DNA from: Lacinutrix jangbogonensis
GTDB taxonomy: Bacteria; Bacteroidota; Bacteroidia; Flavobacteriales; Flavobacteriaceae
Reading direction: 5' to 3'
NCBI RefSeq assembly: GCF_000797445.1
Contig: NZ_JSWF01000035.1
Span: 1 to 64,000, forward strand
Length of the DNA stretch: 64,000 bases
Position numbers and translations under genes: made by a program. The notes beneath the pieces are model-generated. The model searched no databases. It was not told the origin of the DNA and saw only the letters and a program-made list of their open reading frames with translations. Position 1 is the stretch's first letter. The number at the start of each line of letters is the position of its first letter. Positions 7,511 through 16,354 of this stretch are shown piece after piece.

Positions 7511-9697
7511 TTATTTAGTAAAGAGCAATTCTCTATATTTAGTTAGCGGCCAAAGTTCATCATCAACTAATAATTCTAACTTATCGCAAGGGTATCTTAT
7601 GTCTTCCAATAAGGGCTTTACAGTATTGCAATAAGCAATAGCTTTATCTTCTAAAGATTTAATTTGATTGGATTTTTTTCTAGCCTCTGTCATTTTTGTC
7701 ACCAAATTGTTTATCGATTCTATATGTCTAGAAATTTCTTCAATTAAATGTAATTGCGCTTGCGCTAACTTTTTAAATTCCTTTCCATAGATATCTTTTA
7801 ACCCTTTTACATTTTCAATTAATATATTTTGGTATTTAACTCCTGTTGGCACGATGTGGTTTCTTGCTAAGTCTCCAAGTACACGTCCTTCTATTTGAAT
7901 ACGCATAATATAATCTTCAAGTTCTATTTCGTAACGTGCTTGTACTTCGGTCTCATTCATAACACCTAAGTCCTTATATAAAGAAAATGCTTTCTTAGAA
8001 ATTTTAGCTTTTAAAGCTTCTGGTGTAGATATATTATTACTTAACCCTCTTTTTTTCGCTTCCTTTTCCCATGCGTCTCCATAACCATTGCCTTCAAACA
8101 AAATAGTTTTACTCTTTTTAATATACTCTCTTAAAACATTAAAGACAGCTTCGTCTTTTTTAAGATCCTTTTTAGCTATTAACACATCTACTTCAATTTT
8201 AAAATCTATAAGTTGCTTTGCTACTATTGAATTAAGCAAGGTCATTGGGTTTGCACAATTAGCTTTAGAACCTACAGCTCTAAATTCGAATTTATTTCCA
8301 GTAAAAGCAAAAGGAGAGGTTCTATTTCGATCTGTGTTATCTAAAAGTATTTCTGGAATTTTCCCTACTACGTTAAGTTTTAAATCTGTTTTTTCTTGAG
8401 GCGATAATTTCCCGTTAGTTACGTTTTCTAATTCATTTAAAACATGTGTGAGTTGTTCTCCTATAAATACCGAAATGATTGCTGGAGGCGCTTCATTTGC
8501 CCCTAATCTATGATCATTACTTGCCGAAGCTACAGCTGCACGAAGTAATTCTTCATTATCATTCACAGCTTTTATTGTATTAATAAAAAAGGTTAGAAAC
8601 TGAAGATTACTCATTGGTGTTTTTCCAGGACTCAATAAATTCACTCCTGTATCCGTACTTAAACTCCAATTGTTGTGTTTACCAGAACCATTAATACCTT
8701 TAAAAGGTTTTTCGTGAAATAACACTTTAAAGTCGTGACGCTCTGCTACCTTATCCATAACATCCATTAGCAACGCATTATGATCAACAGCTAAATTTGC
8801 TTCTTCATATATAGGAGCGAGTTCAAATTGATTTGGAGCAACTTCATTATGTCTTGTTTTTACAGGAATACCCAACAACATACATTCTGTCTCTAAATCG
8901 CGCATATAAGACATTGCGCGATTAGGAATGGTTCCAAAATAATGATCGTCTAATTGTTGTCCTTTTGCCGAATCATGACCCAACAACGTTCTTCCTGTTA
9001 ATTGAATATCTGGACGAGAAGAGACCAAAGCACTATCTATTAAAAAGTACTCTTGCTCCCAACCTAAAGAAGCATTTACCTTTTTTACATTTTTATCAAA
9101 ATACTTACAAACGGCTACTGCAGCACTATCAACAGCTTGTAAAGCTCTTAATAAAGGTGTTTTATAATCAAGAGCTTCACCTGTATAAGACACAAATACC
9201 GTAGGAATACATAAAGTAGTACCATATATAAAAGCTGGTGATGTTGGATCCCAAGCAGTGTAACCTCGTGCTTCAAATGTATTCCTAATACCTCCATTTG
9301 GAAAACTAGAAGCATCCGGCTCTTGTTGCACCAATTGAGTACCGCCAAATTTTTCTATAGCGCCATTGTTTTCAATAGTTTCAAAAAAAGCATCATGCTT
9401 TTCTGCAGTAGCTCCTGTTAATGGCTGAAACCAATGTGTGTAATGTGTAACTCCCTTAGCTAATGCCCAGTCCTTCATTGCTGATGCAATTTGATCTGCT
9501 ATATTTCTATCTATTTTAGATCCTTTTTCTATCGCAGTACTTACACTTGTATACGCACTAGTGGTTAATGTTTGACGCATTTTAGCTTGACTATAAACAT
9601 TCTGCCCAAATAATTCTGAACGTTTCTTTTTCTCAGTAATTTTGAGCGGCTTCCTATTTAGCGTTTCTTTTATGGCGAAGAATCTAAGTGTAGACAT
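7511..9697 (-). CDS. glnN: Glutamine synthetase type III
   Basis: ATP-dependent ligation of ammonia to glutamate. The 728-residue length, about 1.6 times that of GSI, and the N-terminal region with FGQNVYSQAKMRQTL identify GSIII. Catalytic-core motifs are SLGWEQEYFLID, KTRHNEVAPNQFELAPIYE, the FHEKPFKGINGSGKHNNWSL segment and NDHRLGANEAPPAI. A helical C-terminal extension follows. ATG 9697 is chosen over a TTG at 9706, which lies between the promoter and the ATG. The gene is divergent from a second, eukaryote-type glutamine synthetase, so the 192-bp region between them probably carries shared nitrogen control. Confidence 0.95.
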   Translation of the reverse strand: MSTLRFFAIKETLNRKPLKITEKKKRSELFGQNVYSQAKMRQTLTTSAYTSVSTAIEKGSKIDRNIADQIASAMKDWALAKGVTHYTHWFQPLTGATAEKHDAFFETIENNGAIEKFGGTQLVQQEPDASSFPNGGIRNTFEARGYTAWDPTSPAFIYGTTLCIPTVFVSYTGEALDYKTPLLRALQAVDSAAVAVCKYFDKNVKKVNASLGWEQEYFLIDSALVSSRPDIQLTGRTLLGHDSAKGQQLDDHYFGTIPNRAMSYMRDLETECMLLGIPVKTRHNEVAPNQFELAPIYEEANLAVDHNALLMDVMDKVAERHDFKVLFHEKPFKGINGSGKHNNWSLSTDTGVNLLSPGKTPMSNLQFLTFFINTIKAVNDNEELLRAAVASASNDHRLGANEAPPAIISVFIGEQLTHVLNELENVTNGKLSPQEKTDLKLNVVGKIPEILLDNTDRNRTSPFAFTGNKFEFRAVGSKANCANPMTLLNSIVAKQLIDFKIEVDVLIAKKDLKKDEAVFNVLREYIKKSKTILFEGNGYGDAWEKEAKKRGLSNNISTPEALKAKISKKAFSLYKDLGVMNETEVQARYEIELEDYIMRIQIEGRVLGDLARNHIVPTGVKYQNILIENVKGLKDIYGKEFKKLAQAQLHLIEEISRHIESINNLVTKMTEARKKSNQIKSLEDKAIAYCNTVKPLLEDIRYPCDKLELLVDDELWPLTKYRELLFTK

Positions 9698-9713
9698 AAT
9701 TATCAATTTTTTA

Positions 9714-9750
9714 CAAATATATCAATTTGAATCTTCTTTTTTAACAAAAA
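9714..9750 (-). promoter_or_regulatory. Promoter of GSIII
   Basis: Minus-strand TTTTTG (9745-9750) and TATATTTG (9714-9721), separated by 23 bp, match the Bacteroidetes consensus. The GSIII ATG lies 16 bases downstream. Confidence 0.6.
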
Positions 9751-9846
9751 CTAATTATACCCCAAAAAAAATAGGGCTGTTAATAACATATTAATAAAAA
9801 TAATAATTTTAACCCTTTTTTTTTAATAGCTGTTTTAAAATTAATT

Positions 9847-9854
9847 TATATTTG
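9847..9854 (+). promoter_or_regulatory. -7 box of the GSII-type gene
   Basis: TATATTTG matches TAnnTTTG, 35 bases before the ATG. The region upstream is T-rich without a clear -33 TTG, which may mean that an activator is needed. Confidence 0.5.
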
Positions 9855-9889
9855 CATTTGTATTATTAACTATTTATTTACAAATAACT

Positions 9890-10903
9890 ATGGCAAAATT
9901 TAAATTAGAGTATATATGGTTAGATGGCCACAAACCAACTCAAAACATGAGAAGTAAAACTAAAGTTGAATACGACTTTAGTGGAAAATTAGAAGATTGT
10001 CCAGTTTGGTCTTTTGATGGTTCATCAACTGAACAAGCATCGGGAGGTGCTTCTGATTGTTTACTAAAACCTGTAGCTATTTTTCCAGATCCTGTAAGAA
10101 AGAATGGGTTTTTAATAATGGCAGAAGTTTTAAGCGCAGATGGAACACCGCATTCATCTAACGGAAGAGCTGCTATAGATGATGATGATGAGGATTTCTG
10201 GTTTGGATTTGAACAAGAATACTTCCTAATGGATGCAAAAACAGACTTACCTTTAGGTTTCCCGAGAGGAGGTTTTCCTGGACCGCAAGGAAAATATTAC
10301 TGTTCTGTTGGAGGACGCTATACTTGGGGAAGAGATTTTGTTGAAGAGCATGCAGACCTTTGCATAGACGCTGGATTAAACTTTGAAGGTATTAACCAAG
10401 AAGTTGCACCAGGACAATGGGAATATCAATTATTTGCTAAAGGAGCTAAACGAGCTGGAGATGAAATTTGGATATCAAGGTATTTATTAGACAGATTAAC
10501 AGAAAAATACAATTACTATATAGAATACCACCCAAAACCTGTTAAAGGAGATTGGAATGGTTCTGGCATGCACGCCAACTTCTCTAACACCACATTAAGA
10601 ACTTGTGGTTCTAAAGAAATTTACGAAAAAATATGTGAAGCATTTAGACCGGTTACTGAAGAGCACATGGACGTATATGGTGAATTTAATGACGAACGCT
10701 TGACTGGTTTACACGAAACTGCTCACGTTTCTGATTTCACTTTTGGCGTTTCAGACAGAGGCGCATCAATACGCATCCCTATTATTACAGTAGAACAAGG
10801 CTGGAAAGGCTGGTTAGAAGATAGACGCCCAGCTTCTAATGGTGACCCATACAAAATTGCAGGCCGTATTATAAAGACAGTAAAATCTGCCAATATTAGC
10901 TAA
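9890..10903 (+). CDS. Glutamine synthetase, GSII (eukaryote-like) type
   Basis: A second glutamine synthetase of 337 residues, much shorter than GSI or GSIII and typical of the beta-grasp GSII group. Motifs: the N-terminal LEYIWLDGHKPTQNMRSK, VWSFDGSSTEQA, the metal-binding FGFEQEYFLMD, GINQEVAPGQWEYQ, the ATP/glutamate-site NGSGMHANFS, and the C-terminal RGASIRIP with EDRRPASNGDPY. All key segments are intact. It is divergent from the GSIII gene and followed by a strong terminator, so it is monocistronic. Two isoenzymes back to back suggest differential use under changing nitrogen supply; this is inference. Confidence 0.95.
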   Translation: MAKFKLEYIWLDGHKPTQNMRSKTKVEYDFSGKLEDCPVWSFDGSSTEQASGGASDCLLKPVAIFPDPVRKNGFLIMAEVLSADGTPHSSNGRAAIDDDDEDFWFGFEQEYFLMDAKTDLPLGFPRGGFPGPQGKYYCSVGGRYTWGRDFVEEHADLCIDAGLNFEGINQEVAPGQWEYQLFAKGAKRAGDEIWISRYLLDRLTEKYNYYIEYHPKPVKGDWNGSGMHANFSNTTLRTCGSKEIYEKICEAFRPVTEEHMDVYGEFNDERLTGLHETAHVSDFTFGVSDRGASIRIPIITVEQGWKGWLEDRRPASNGDPYKIAGRIIKTVKSANIS

Positions 10904-10921
10904 AACAAAAATTACATCCAT

Positions 10922-10957
10922 AAAAAAAGCGTTTGAAAATTTTTAAACGCTTTTTTT
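10922..10957. terminator. Bidirectional terminator
   Basis: AAAAAAAGCGTTT (10922-10934) and AAACGCTTTTTTT (10945-10957) form a strong stem with A and T tracts on both sides. It serves the glutamine synthetase gene on the plus strand and the FadL-like gene on the minus strand. Confidence 0.8.
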
Positions 10958-10992
10958 ATTTTATTAAAGATTATAAATTTACTTTAATTTTT

Positions 10993-12510
10993 CTATAATC
11001 GAAAGCCTAATGTTAGAGTAATATTAGAATTATTAGCATCAATGGCTACAGCGTCAGTCAATCCAGTGTTATACAATTGATGTGCTCTTGTTTGATTAAA
11101 GGCATCGTAAGTTATATCTAATTTTGTATTACCAAAGTTATAACCCAATCCAAAAGAGTACCCCTCTAAGTCTCCTACAGTTTTCCCGTTTTTATAAGGA
11201 CTTTCCTCAAAACGATAACCACCTCTAAAACTAAACTGATTAACTTTAAATTCCCCCCCTAATTTATAGGTTGCTGCCGCTACTAAATTATTTGCAATAA
11301 TATCGTTTTGCGCTCTAAAATAAGCATCAGACTTTGGCTTAAATTTTGTTTTACTAAAATCTCTTCTAGAATAATCGAAACTCAACACACCTTGCTTTCC
11401 AAAAATATAAGCTAAACTACCTGTTACTTTTGAAGGTGATTGCAAATTGTAATCTGGAAATAGATTTACTATTTGGGGATCTACAATTTGCAAAATATTC
11501 TCCTCTCCATCTACTCTAATTGTTTCTATATATTGAGACGTTTCTTCAGTAATAGTCATCCAGGTTGGAGAATCATATGTAAATCCAACTCTAAAGGAAT
11601 TTGACAACTTATAGATTGTACCAAGTTGAAACGAGAATCCAGAACCGTTAGTAACAATATTGTTTTCGAAACCCACTTGGTTTACAACAGAGCCTGTATT
11701 GTTGTTTTGTTCATATAAAAACGTAGAACGCTCGTAATTTAGAAAATGAGAATTTAAATTCAGGCCTAAATACAAGTCATCTCCATATTGAGCACCTAAA
11801 TTAAATGCGATTTTCCCGTTGTATCCAGTTGCTGAATAATTATATTCTTGATCAAAATTTCCAGCTGCAATATTTGAAGTGTACAACGTATTATCATCAG
11901 TATCGCTAACTGGTTCTAAAATATAAGAGTCGTAACCTAAATAAGCTTGCTGATAAACGTAACCATAAGCATTTCCAATACCAGCATATGCGCTAGAAGA
12001 AGACTCTCCTGGCAATGCAGAAATTTCATCCAACCTCAACCCTTGTGCATTATTTAAAAAATATTGATCTATAGAGGTTGAATTTGTTCCTCTAGACCTC
12101 CAATTATCGTCATAATTCTTGGTATTATCAAACCCTACACTAAATGCGAATTTCCTCCATTGCGAATTCTCATTTCTATTTTTAAAGACAAAAAGACCTC
12201 CTCCCTGATTTAGAGATAGATCTGAATCTGACGAAGCATTTGTTTGTCCAAAATAACCCATTTCATTATCAACATCACTAATATTTAATGAAACCGAAGC
12301 AAAACTATTGTTATATATCGCTGAACCAGCAGGATTTACACTTACCGCACTTAAATCCCCTCCAAGAGCTCCAAATGCCCCACTAAGCGCTCTATATCTT
12401 GCAGAGCCTATAATTTCCCCATTACTGTAACGTAAAGCATCGTTTATATCTTGAGCGTTAATTGTAATCATAGACATAAAACCTATGAATAAAAATATAT
12501 CTTTTTTCAT
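10993..12510 (-). CDS. OmpP1/FadL-family outer-membrane transporter
   Basis: A 505-residue outer-membrane beta-barrel related to FadL and TodX, which let hydrophobic compounds through the outer membrane. The signal peptide ends at INAQ. The mature N-terminus carries ALRYSNGEIIGSARYRALSGAFGALGGDLSAVSVNPAGSA-type sequence, with the NPAG motif characteristic of the family. The rest is alternating aromatic strands ending in LTLGFRL. It follows the NNGFGW lipoprotein gene by 39 bases on the same strand, so the two may be co-transcribed. The substrate is unknown. Confidence 0.88.
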   Translation of the reverse strand: MKKDIFLFIGFMSMITINAQDINDALRYSNGEIIGSARYRALSGAFGALGGDLSAVSVNPAGSAIYNNSFASVSLNISDVDNEMGYFGQTNASSDSDLSLNQGGGLFVFKNRNENSQWRKFAFSVGFDNTKNYDDNWRSRGTNSTSIDQYFLNNAQGLRLDEISALPGESSSSAYAGIGNAYGYVYQQAYLGYDSYILEPVSDTDDNTLYTSNIAAGNFDQEYNYSATGYNGKIAFNLGAQYGDDLYLGLNLNSHFLNYERSTFLYEQNNNTGSVVNQVGFENNIVTNGSGFSFQLGTIYKLSNSFRVGFTYDSPTWMTITEETSQYIETIRVDGEENILQIVDPQIVNLFPDYNLQSPSKVTGSLAYIFGKQGVLSFDYSRRDFSKTKFKPKSDAYFRAQNDIIANNLVAAATYKLGGEFKVNQFSFRGGYRFEESPYKNGKTVGDLEGYSFGLGYNFGNTKLDITYDAFNQTRAHQLYNTGLTDAVAIDANNSNITLTLGFRL

Positions 12511-12549
12511 ATTAATTATTTAATTATTTCTCTTTTGAAAAACTAACCA

Positions 12550-13536
12550 CTACCCTCTTCGTCTTCCTCCTGAGGAAGACCTAGAAGAGGAGGATCTAGA
12601 AGAGGATCTTGTAGAGCTTCTTGGAGATGATGATCTAGTATTAGAAGTTCTAGTCCTTGGTGTTGTTGTTCTTACCCTTGGTGTAGAACTTCTTGGTGTA
12701 GAACTATTATTTCTAGTTCTTGGCGCTGTTGTTCTTACTCTTGGCGTTGTTGCTCCTCTAGTCCTAGTTCTAGGAGTAGTTGTTCTAGTTCTTGTTCTAG
12801 GAGTAGTCGAAGTTCTTGTTCTTATTGAATTAGCTCTTGTTCTAGCATGCGTTTGAACTCTTCGTCCTAAAACTGAGTTTCTACCATATACGTTACCTCT
12901 TCGTGTAGAGTTATAAGCTAAACTGTATCCATTATTCCAACCAAAACCATTGTTCCATCCAAAACCATTGTTCCATCCAAAACCATTGTTCCATCCAAAA
13001 CCATTGTTCCATCCAAAACCATAGTTCCATCCAAAACCATTGTTCCATCCAAAACCATTGTTCCATCCAAAACCATTGTTCCACCCAAAACCATTGTTCC
13101 ACCCAAAACCATTGTTCCACCCAAAACCATTGTTCCACCCAAAACCATTGTTCCATCCAAAACCATTATTGTTGACATTTACAATAACCTCAGTACTGTT
13201 TTCTCCCCAAGAACCATAACCTGTGTCCACATTACCGGCTTGTACATTATCCTCTGAATACTGGCCTTCATAAGAATCTATATCTACAAAAACTTCTTGA
13301 TTAGCATTAGTATCCATTTGAATAGACTTCTCCCTAAAGTAATTTTTGTAGTAAGTATTGTCGCCGCTCTCTTTTGTATCAGCTTGAACAACATCAACCT
13401 GTCTATAATCCTCTCCATAAACGCCATCACTATCTTGCCCTACATATTGGTAAGAACCACAAGAAGTAAGTCCTATAGCAAATAAAATTACAGCAATCGC
13501 TGGTCGTTTGTTTAATAAGTGTTTTTTTAATTGCAT
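12550..13536 (-). CDS. Lipoprotein with NNGFGW tandem array and Arg/Thr/Ser tail
   Basis: A 328-residue predicted lipoprotein (signal peptide ending LTSC). Three regions follow: an acidic Tyr/Asp segment; an array of 13 GFGW hexapeptides, mostly NNGFGW with one NYGFGW; and a basic low-complexity tail of TPRTRTRTT- and SSSRSSS-type repeats. The array is Gly/Trp/Asn-rich and the tail strongly positive, suggesting surface or polymer binding, but no function is established. In flavobacteria, proteins of this kind often lie beside the FadL-like gene and proS, as here. Because the DNA unit is 18 bp, two other minus-strand frames are open across the array and are shadows. Confidence 0.8.
   Translation of the reverse strand: MQLKKHLLNKRPAIAVILFAIGLTSCGSYQYVGQDSDGVYGEDYRQVDVVQADTKESGDNTYYKNYFREKSIQMDTNANQEVFVDIDSYEGQYSEDNVQAGNVDTGYGSWGENSTEVIVNVNNNGFGWNNGFGWNNGFGWNNGFGWNNGFGWNNGFGWNNGFGWNNGFGWNYGFGWNNGFGWNNGFGWNNGFGWNNGFGWNNGYSLAYNSTRRGNVYGRNSVLGRRVQTHARTRANSIRTRTSTTPRTRTRTTTPRTRTRGATTPRVRTTAPRTRNNSSTPRSSTPRVRTTTPRTRTSNTRSSSPRSSTRSSSRSSSSRSSSGGRRRG
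12930..13170. repeat. 18-bp tandem repeat, 13 units
   Basis: Thirteen near-identical 18-bp units (plus-strand form CCAAAACCATTGTTCCAT) encode NNGFGW on the minus strand. Four central units carry CCACCC instead of CCATCC, a synonymous GGG for GGA change, and one has ATAGTT instead of ATTGTT (Asn to Tyr). The block of shared silent changes points to recent unit duplication. Confidence 0.95.
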
Positions 13537-13635
13537 AACTCTTAGTTTTTAGTGTTGAACAAAACAAAAATAGTTAGTTTTGTCGAACTATTTCTTTTTT
13601 TAACATAATCACAATATTTGTGCCAAACACTATAT

Positions 13636-15114
13636 ATGAGCAAAAAACTCACTACAAGAGCAGAAGATTATTCAAAATGGTATAATGAATTGGTCGTAAA
13701 GGCTGATTTAGCTGAAAACTCGGCGGTTAGAGGCTGTATGGTAATAAAACCTTACGGCTATGCTATCTGGGAAAAAATGCAGGCAGAATTAGATAGAATG
13801 TTTAAAGAAACTGGACATCAAAACGCCTATTTCCCACTTTTTGTACCTAAAAGCTTATTTGAAGCTGAAGAGAAAAATGCTGAAGGCTTCGCAAAAGAGT
13901 GTGCAGTAGTCACGCATTATAGATTACAAAACGATCCTGATAACCCAGGAAAACTGCGTGTAGACCCCGAAGCTAAGCTAGAAGAAGAACTTGTTGTAAG
14001 ACCAACAAGTGAAGCTATTATCTGGAGCACTTTTAAAGGATGGATTCAATCTTACAGAGATTTACCCTTACTAATAAACCAATGGGCAAATGTTGTTCGC
14101 TGGGAAATGCGTACACGTTTATTTTTACGTACTGCAGAATTCCTTTGGCAAGAAGGCCACACAGCTCATGAAACAAAAGCAGAAGCTATAACTGAAGCAG
14201 AAACTATGAATAACGTCTATGCAACTTTCGTTGAGAATTTCATGGCAATACCAGTAGTTCAGGGTTTAAAAACTGAGAGTGAGCGTTTTGCTGGAGCTGA
14301 CGAAACCTACTGTATTGAAGCATTAATGCAGGATGGAAAAGCATTACAAGCTGGAACCTCTCACTTTTTAGGGCAAAACTTCGCAAAAGCTTTTGATGTG
14401 AAATTCACTAATAAAGAAGGAAAAAAAGATTACGTTTGGGCTACTTCTTGGGGAGTTTCAACACGATTAATGGGAGCTTTAATCATGACACATAGTGATG
14501 ATCAAGGACTCGTATTACCTCCAAACCTAGCACCTAATCAAGTAGTAATCGTTCCAATATATAAGACTGAAGAACAACTTGAAGAAATCACTAGCGTCGT
14601 AAATAGCATTATAACAGATTTAAGAGCAAAGCATATTACTGTTAAATACGATAATAGAACAACCTACCGTCCAGGAGCAAAATTTGCGCAACACGAATTA
14701 CAAGGTGTTCCTTTACGTATTGCAATTGGAGCGAGAGATCTGGAAAACGGAACTGTAGAGTTAGCGCGTAGAGATACCTTAACCAAAGAGACTGTTTCTT
14801 TAGATTCATTAACTGAAAAGATTGAAGGGTTAATGACCGAAATTCAAGAATCCCTATTTAATAAAGCTTTAAATCATAGAGATACTCACACAACGGAAGT
14901 TGAAAATTTCGACACCTTTAAAACTGTTTTAGAAGAGAAAGGAGGATTTATCTCAGCACATTGGGACGGAACACCAGAGACTGAAGATAAAATAAAAGAA
15001 ATTACAAAAGCAACAATTAGATGTCTTCCATTAGAAGGGAAGCTAGAAGATGGTGTTTGTGTGTATTCAGGAAAGCCTTCAAAACGTAGAGTATTGTTTG
15101 CAAAAGCATATTAA
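13636..15114 (+). CDS. proS: Prolyl-tRNA synthetase
   Basis: Charges tRNA-Pro with proline. At 492 residues it is the short, eukaryote/archaea-like ProRS without the bacterial editing insertion. Motif 2 lies in [31 protein letters not shown], motif 3 in [33 protein letters not shown] precedes them, and the C-terminal anticodon-binding domain includes YKTEEQLEE onward. The start is ATG 13636; an upstream alternative codon at 13618 only adds six residues lying on the promoter-like ATATTTG. A perfect hairpin overlaps the stop codon as terminator. Confidence 0.96.
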   Translation: MSKKLTTRAEDYSKWYNELVVKADLAENSAVRGCMVIKPYGYAIWEKMQAELDRMFKETGHQNAYFPLFVPKSLFEAEEKNAEGFAKECAVVTHYRLQNDPDNPGKLRVDPEAKLEEELVVRPTSEAIIWSTFKGWIQSYRDLPLLINQWANVVRWEMRTRLFLRTAEFLWQEGHTAHETKAEAITEAETMNNVYATFVENFMAIPVVQGLKTESERFAGADETYCIEALMQDGKALQAGTSHFLGQNFAKAFDVKFTNKEGKKDYVWATSWGVSTRLMGALIMTHSDDQGLVLPPNLAPNQVVIVPIYKTEEQLEEITSVVNSIITDLRAKHITVKYDNRTTYRPGAKFAQHELQGVPLRIAIGARDLENGTVELARRDTLTKETVSLDSLTEKIEGLMTEIQESLFNKALNHRDTHTTEVENFDTFKTVLEEKGGFISAHWDGTPETEDKIKEITKATIRCLPLEGKLEDGVCVYSGKPSKRRVLFAKAY

Positions 15115-15142
15115 GTAAACTTTTTTTAAAAAAAGTTTACTT
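15113..15142 (+). terminator. Terminator of proS
   Basis: AAGTAAACTTTTTTTAAAAAAAGTTTACTT is a perfect 30-bp palindrome that begins inside the proS stop codon. Confidence 0.6.
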
Positions 15143-15147
15143 AGGTA

Positions 15148-15177
15148 TTGCAAAAGTAGAAAATAGTTGTATTTTTG
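15148..15177 (+). promoter_or_regulatory. Upstream promoter of tRNA-Glu/rpsT
   Basis: TTG (15148-15150) and TATTTTTG (15170-15177), spaced 19 bp, match the Bacteroidetes consensus. It is the first of two tandem promoters before tRNA-Glu. Confidence 0.6.
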
Positions 15178-15214
15178 CATCCGCAATGGAAACGTTGTAA
15201 AGTTATTTGAAAAG

Positions 15215-15246
15215 TTTTGCAGAAATAAAAATATAATTTATATTTG
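15215..15246 (+). promoter_or_regulatory. Downstream promoter of tRNA-Glu/rpsT
   Basis: TTTTG (15215-15219) and TATATTTG (15239-15246), spaced 19 bp, lie 17 bases before the tRNA. Confidence 0.65.
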
Positions 15247-15263
15247 CACACTCTTAAATAAAT

Positions 15264-15335
15264 GGCCCGTTCGTCTATCGGCTAGGACGCATGGTTTTCA
15301 TCCATGTAAGAGGGGTTCGACTCCCCTACGGGCTA
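15264..15335 (+). tRNA. tRNA-Glu (TTC)
   Basis: A 72-nt cloverleaf. The acceptor stem GGCCCGT pairs with ACGGGCT, with a G-U pair at position 1. The D arm contains CGGCTAGGAC, the anticodon stem CATGG/CCATG encloses TTTTCAT with anticodon TTC (15297-15299), and the T arm is GAGGGGTTCGACTCCCC. CCA is not encoded. It is transcribed just ahead of rpsT. Confidence 0.96.
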
Positions 15336-15366
15336 CAATTTTTATAATAAAGAAACAAAGAAACAA

Positions 15367-15618
15367 ATGGCAAATCATAAGTCAGCGTTAAAAAGAATTA
15401 GACAAAACGAAACTAAGCGCTTAAGAAATAAGTATCAGCATAAAACAACTCGTAATGCGATAAAAAAATTACGTGAGTTAACTGATAAGAAAGAAGCTGA
15501 AGCGTTTTTACCGTCAGTATGCTCTATGTTAGATAGATTAGCAAAGACTAACGTTATACACGCTAACAAAGCTGCTAACTTAAAGTCTGGTTTAACTAAG
15601 TTCGTTTCAGCGATATAG
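15367..15618 (+). CDS. rpsT: 30S ribosomal protein S20
   Basis: An 83-residue basic protein that binds 16S rRNA early in small-subunit assembly. The N-terminus [21 protein letters not shown] and the helix with [15 protein letters not shown] are diagnostic for S20, and the length is normal. It is probably co-transcribed with tRNA-Glu, which ends 31 bases upstream, and is followed by a clear terminator. Confidence 0.97.
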   Translation: MANHKSALKRIRQNETKRLRNKYQHKTTRNAIKKLRELTDKKEAEAFLPSVCSMLDRLAKTNVIHANKAANLKSGLTKFVSAI

Positions 15619-15643
15619 TTAAATTAATTCTACAATAAATAAA

Positions 15644-15672
15644 AGTCTATCGAGAAATCGATAGGCTTTTTT
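15644..15672 (+). terminator. Terminator of rpsT
   Basis: AGTCTATCGA (15644-15653) and TCGATAGGCT (15658-15667) pair around GAAA, followed by a T run. Confidence 0.8.
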
Positions 15673-15745
15673 ATTACTTCAAAATTCTTTTAGTTTATAA
15701 AGGAATTTACTCGAAATAAGGTCTGTTATTTAATTTCAAAAAGTA

Positions 15746-15753
15746 TAAATTTG
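15746..15753 (+). promoter_or_regulatory. -7 box of the 121-residue protein gene
   Basis: TAAATTTG matches TAnnTTTG, 33 bases before the proposed TTG start at 15787. Confidence 0.4.
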
Positions 15754-15786
15754 CAATAATTAACCATTCACTTAAATATAACTCTT

Positions 15787-16152
15787 TTGGAAAACACAAA
15801 CGCAATTAAGGCAATTGATAAAATTATTAAAAACCTTGATAAATCTGGCATCAATACAGAGACACTAATAGATGATATTAAAGCATTAAGAGCTTTTGCT
15901 CTGGAAGAGGAAGTGCCTTTAGTGGTTAAGGTACTTAGGCTTGCTTATGAGCACATAGAAGAGCACCAATCATTTCTTATACCCGTTCTTGAAGATGAGC
16001 CTATAGATGAAGAAGAAGATGTCGTTGAAGAAAAAAATGATGCTTCTCCAGTAGAAAGTCTTAAATACTTATTATCGCTTACAAAAAACCTTAATAACAA
16101 AGACAATATTTCAGACTTAAGAGAATACAAAGAGCTTTTAATGGCTTATTAA
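15787..16152 (+). CDS. Hypothetical acidic protein
   Basis: A cytoplasmic 121-residue protein with no signal peptide. The N-terminal half is helical (NAIKAIDKIIKNLDKSGI, then LAYEHIEEHQSFLIPVL). A central run of Glu/Asp (EDEPIDEEEDVVEE) separates it from a C-terminal helical hairpin with LKYLLSLTKNLNN. I do not recognise a named domain. The start appears to be TTG (TTG GAA AAC ACA): no in-frame ATG occurs upstream, and the sequence reads naturally from MENTNAIK. It has its own promoter and a strong terminator. Function unknown. Confidence 0.65.
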   Translation: MENTNAIKAIDKIIKNLDKSGINTETLIDDIKALRAFALEEEVPLVVKVLRLAYEHIEEHQSFLIPVLEDEPIDEEEDVVEEKNDASPVESLKYLLSLTKNLNNKDNISDLREYKELLMAY

Positions 16153-16175
16153 ACATTAATATATTTTTAAATACA

Positions 16176-16215
16176 ACGAGCAAGCCTTTGTATATAGATA
16201 CAAAGGCTTGCTCGT
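16176..16215. terminator. Perfect 18-bp stem terminator
   Basis: ACGAGCAAGCCTTTGTAT (16176-16193) pairs fully with ATACAAAGGCTTGCTCGT (16198-16215) around a 4-nt loop. The T tract is weak on both sides. Confidence 0.7.
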
Positions 16216-16276
16216 TTATATTACTCTACAAACTCTTTTCAAGTTGATTCAAAATAATAACTAAGATTTTAGACTG

Positions 16277-16314
16277 CAAAAAAAAAGTCCTGACTATAAA
16301 TCAGGGCTTTTTTA
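16277..16314. terminator. Bidirectional terminator after rho
   Basis: AAAAAAAGTCCTGA and TCAGGGCTTTTTT form a stem (one G-U pair) with A and T tracts on both sides, 41 bases past the rho stop codon on the minus strand. Confidence 0.75.
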
Positions 16315-16354
16315 TTTTTGGAGTGAATTCCTAAATTTAATTGAGAATAGACTT

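Noticed and set aside
12930-13170. Possible CRISPR array
   Set aside because: Units are 18 bp, contiguous, without spacers, and translate cleanly to NNGFGW.
12918-13178. Two extra long minus-strand ORFs over the tandem array
   Set aside because: They are open only because the 18-bp unit is a multiple of three; the frame with signal peptide and complex flanks is the real one.
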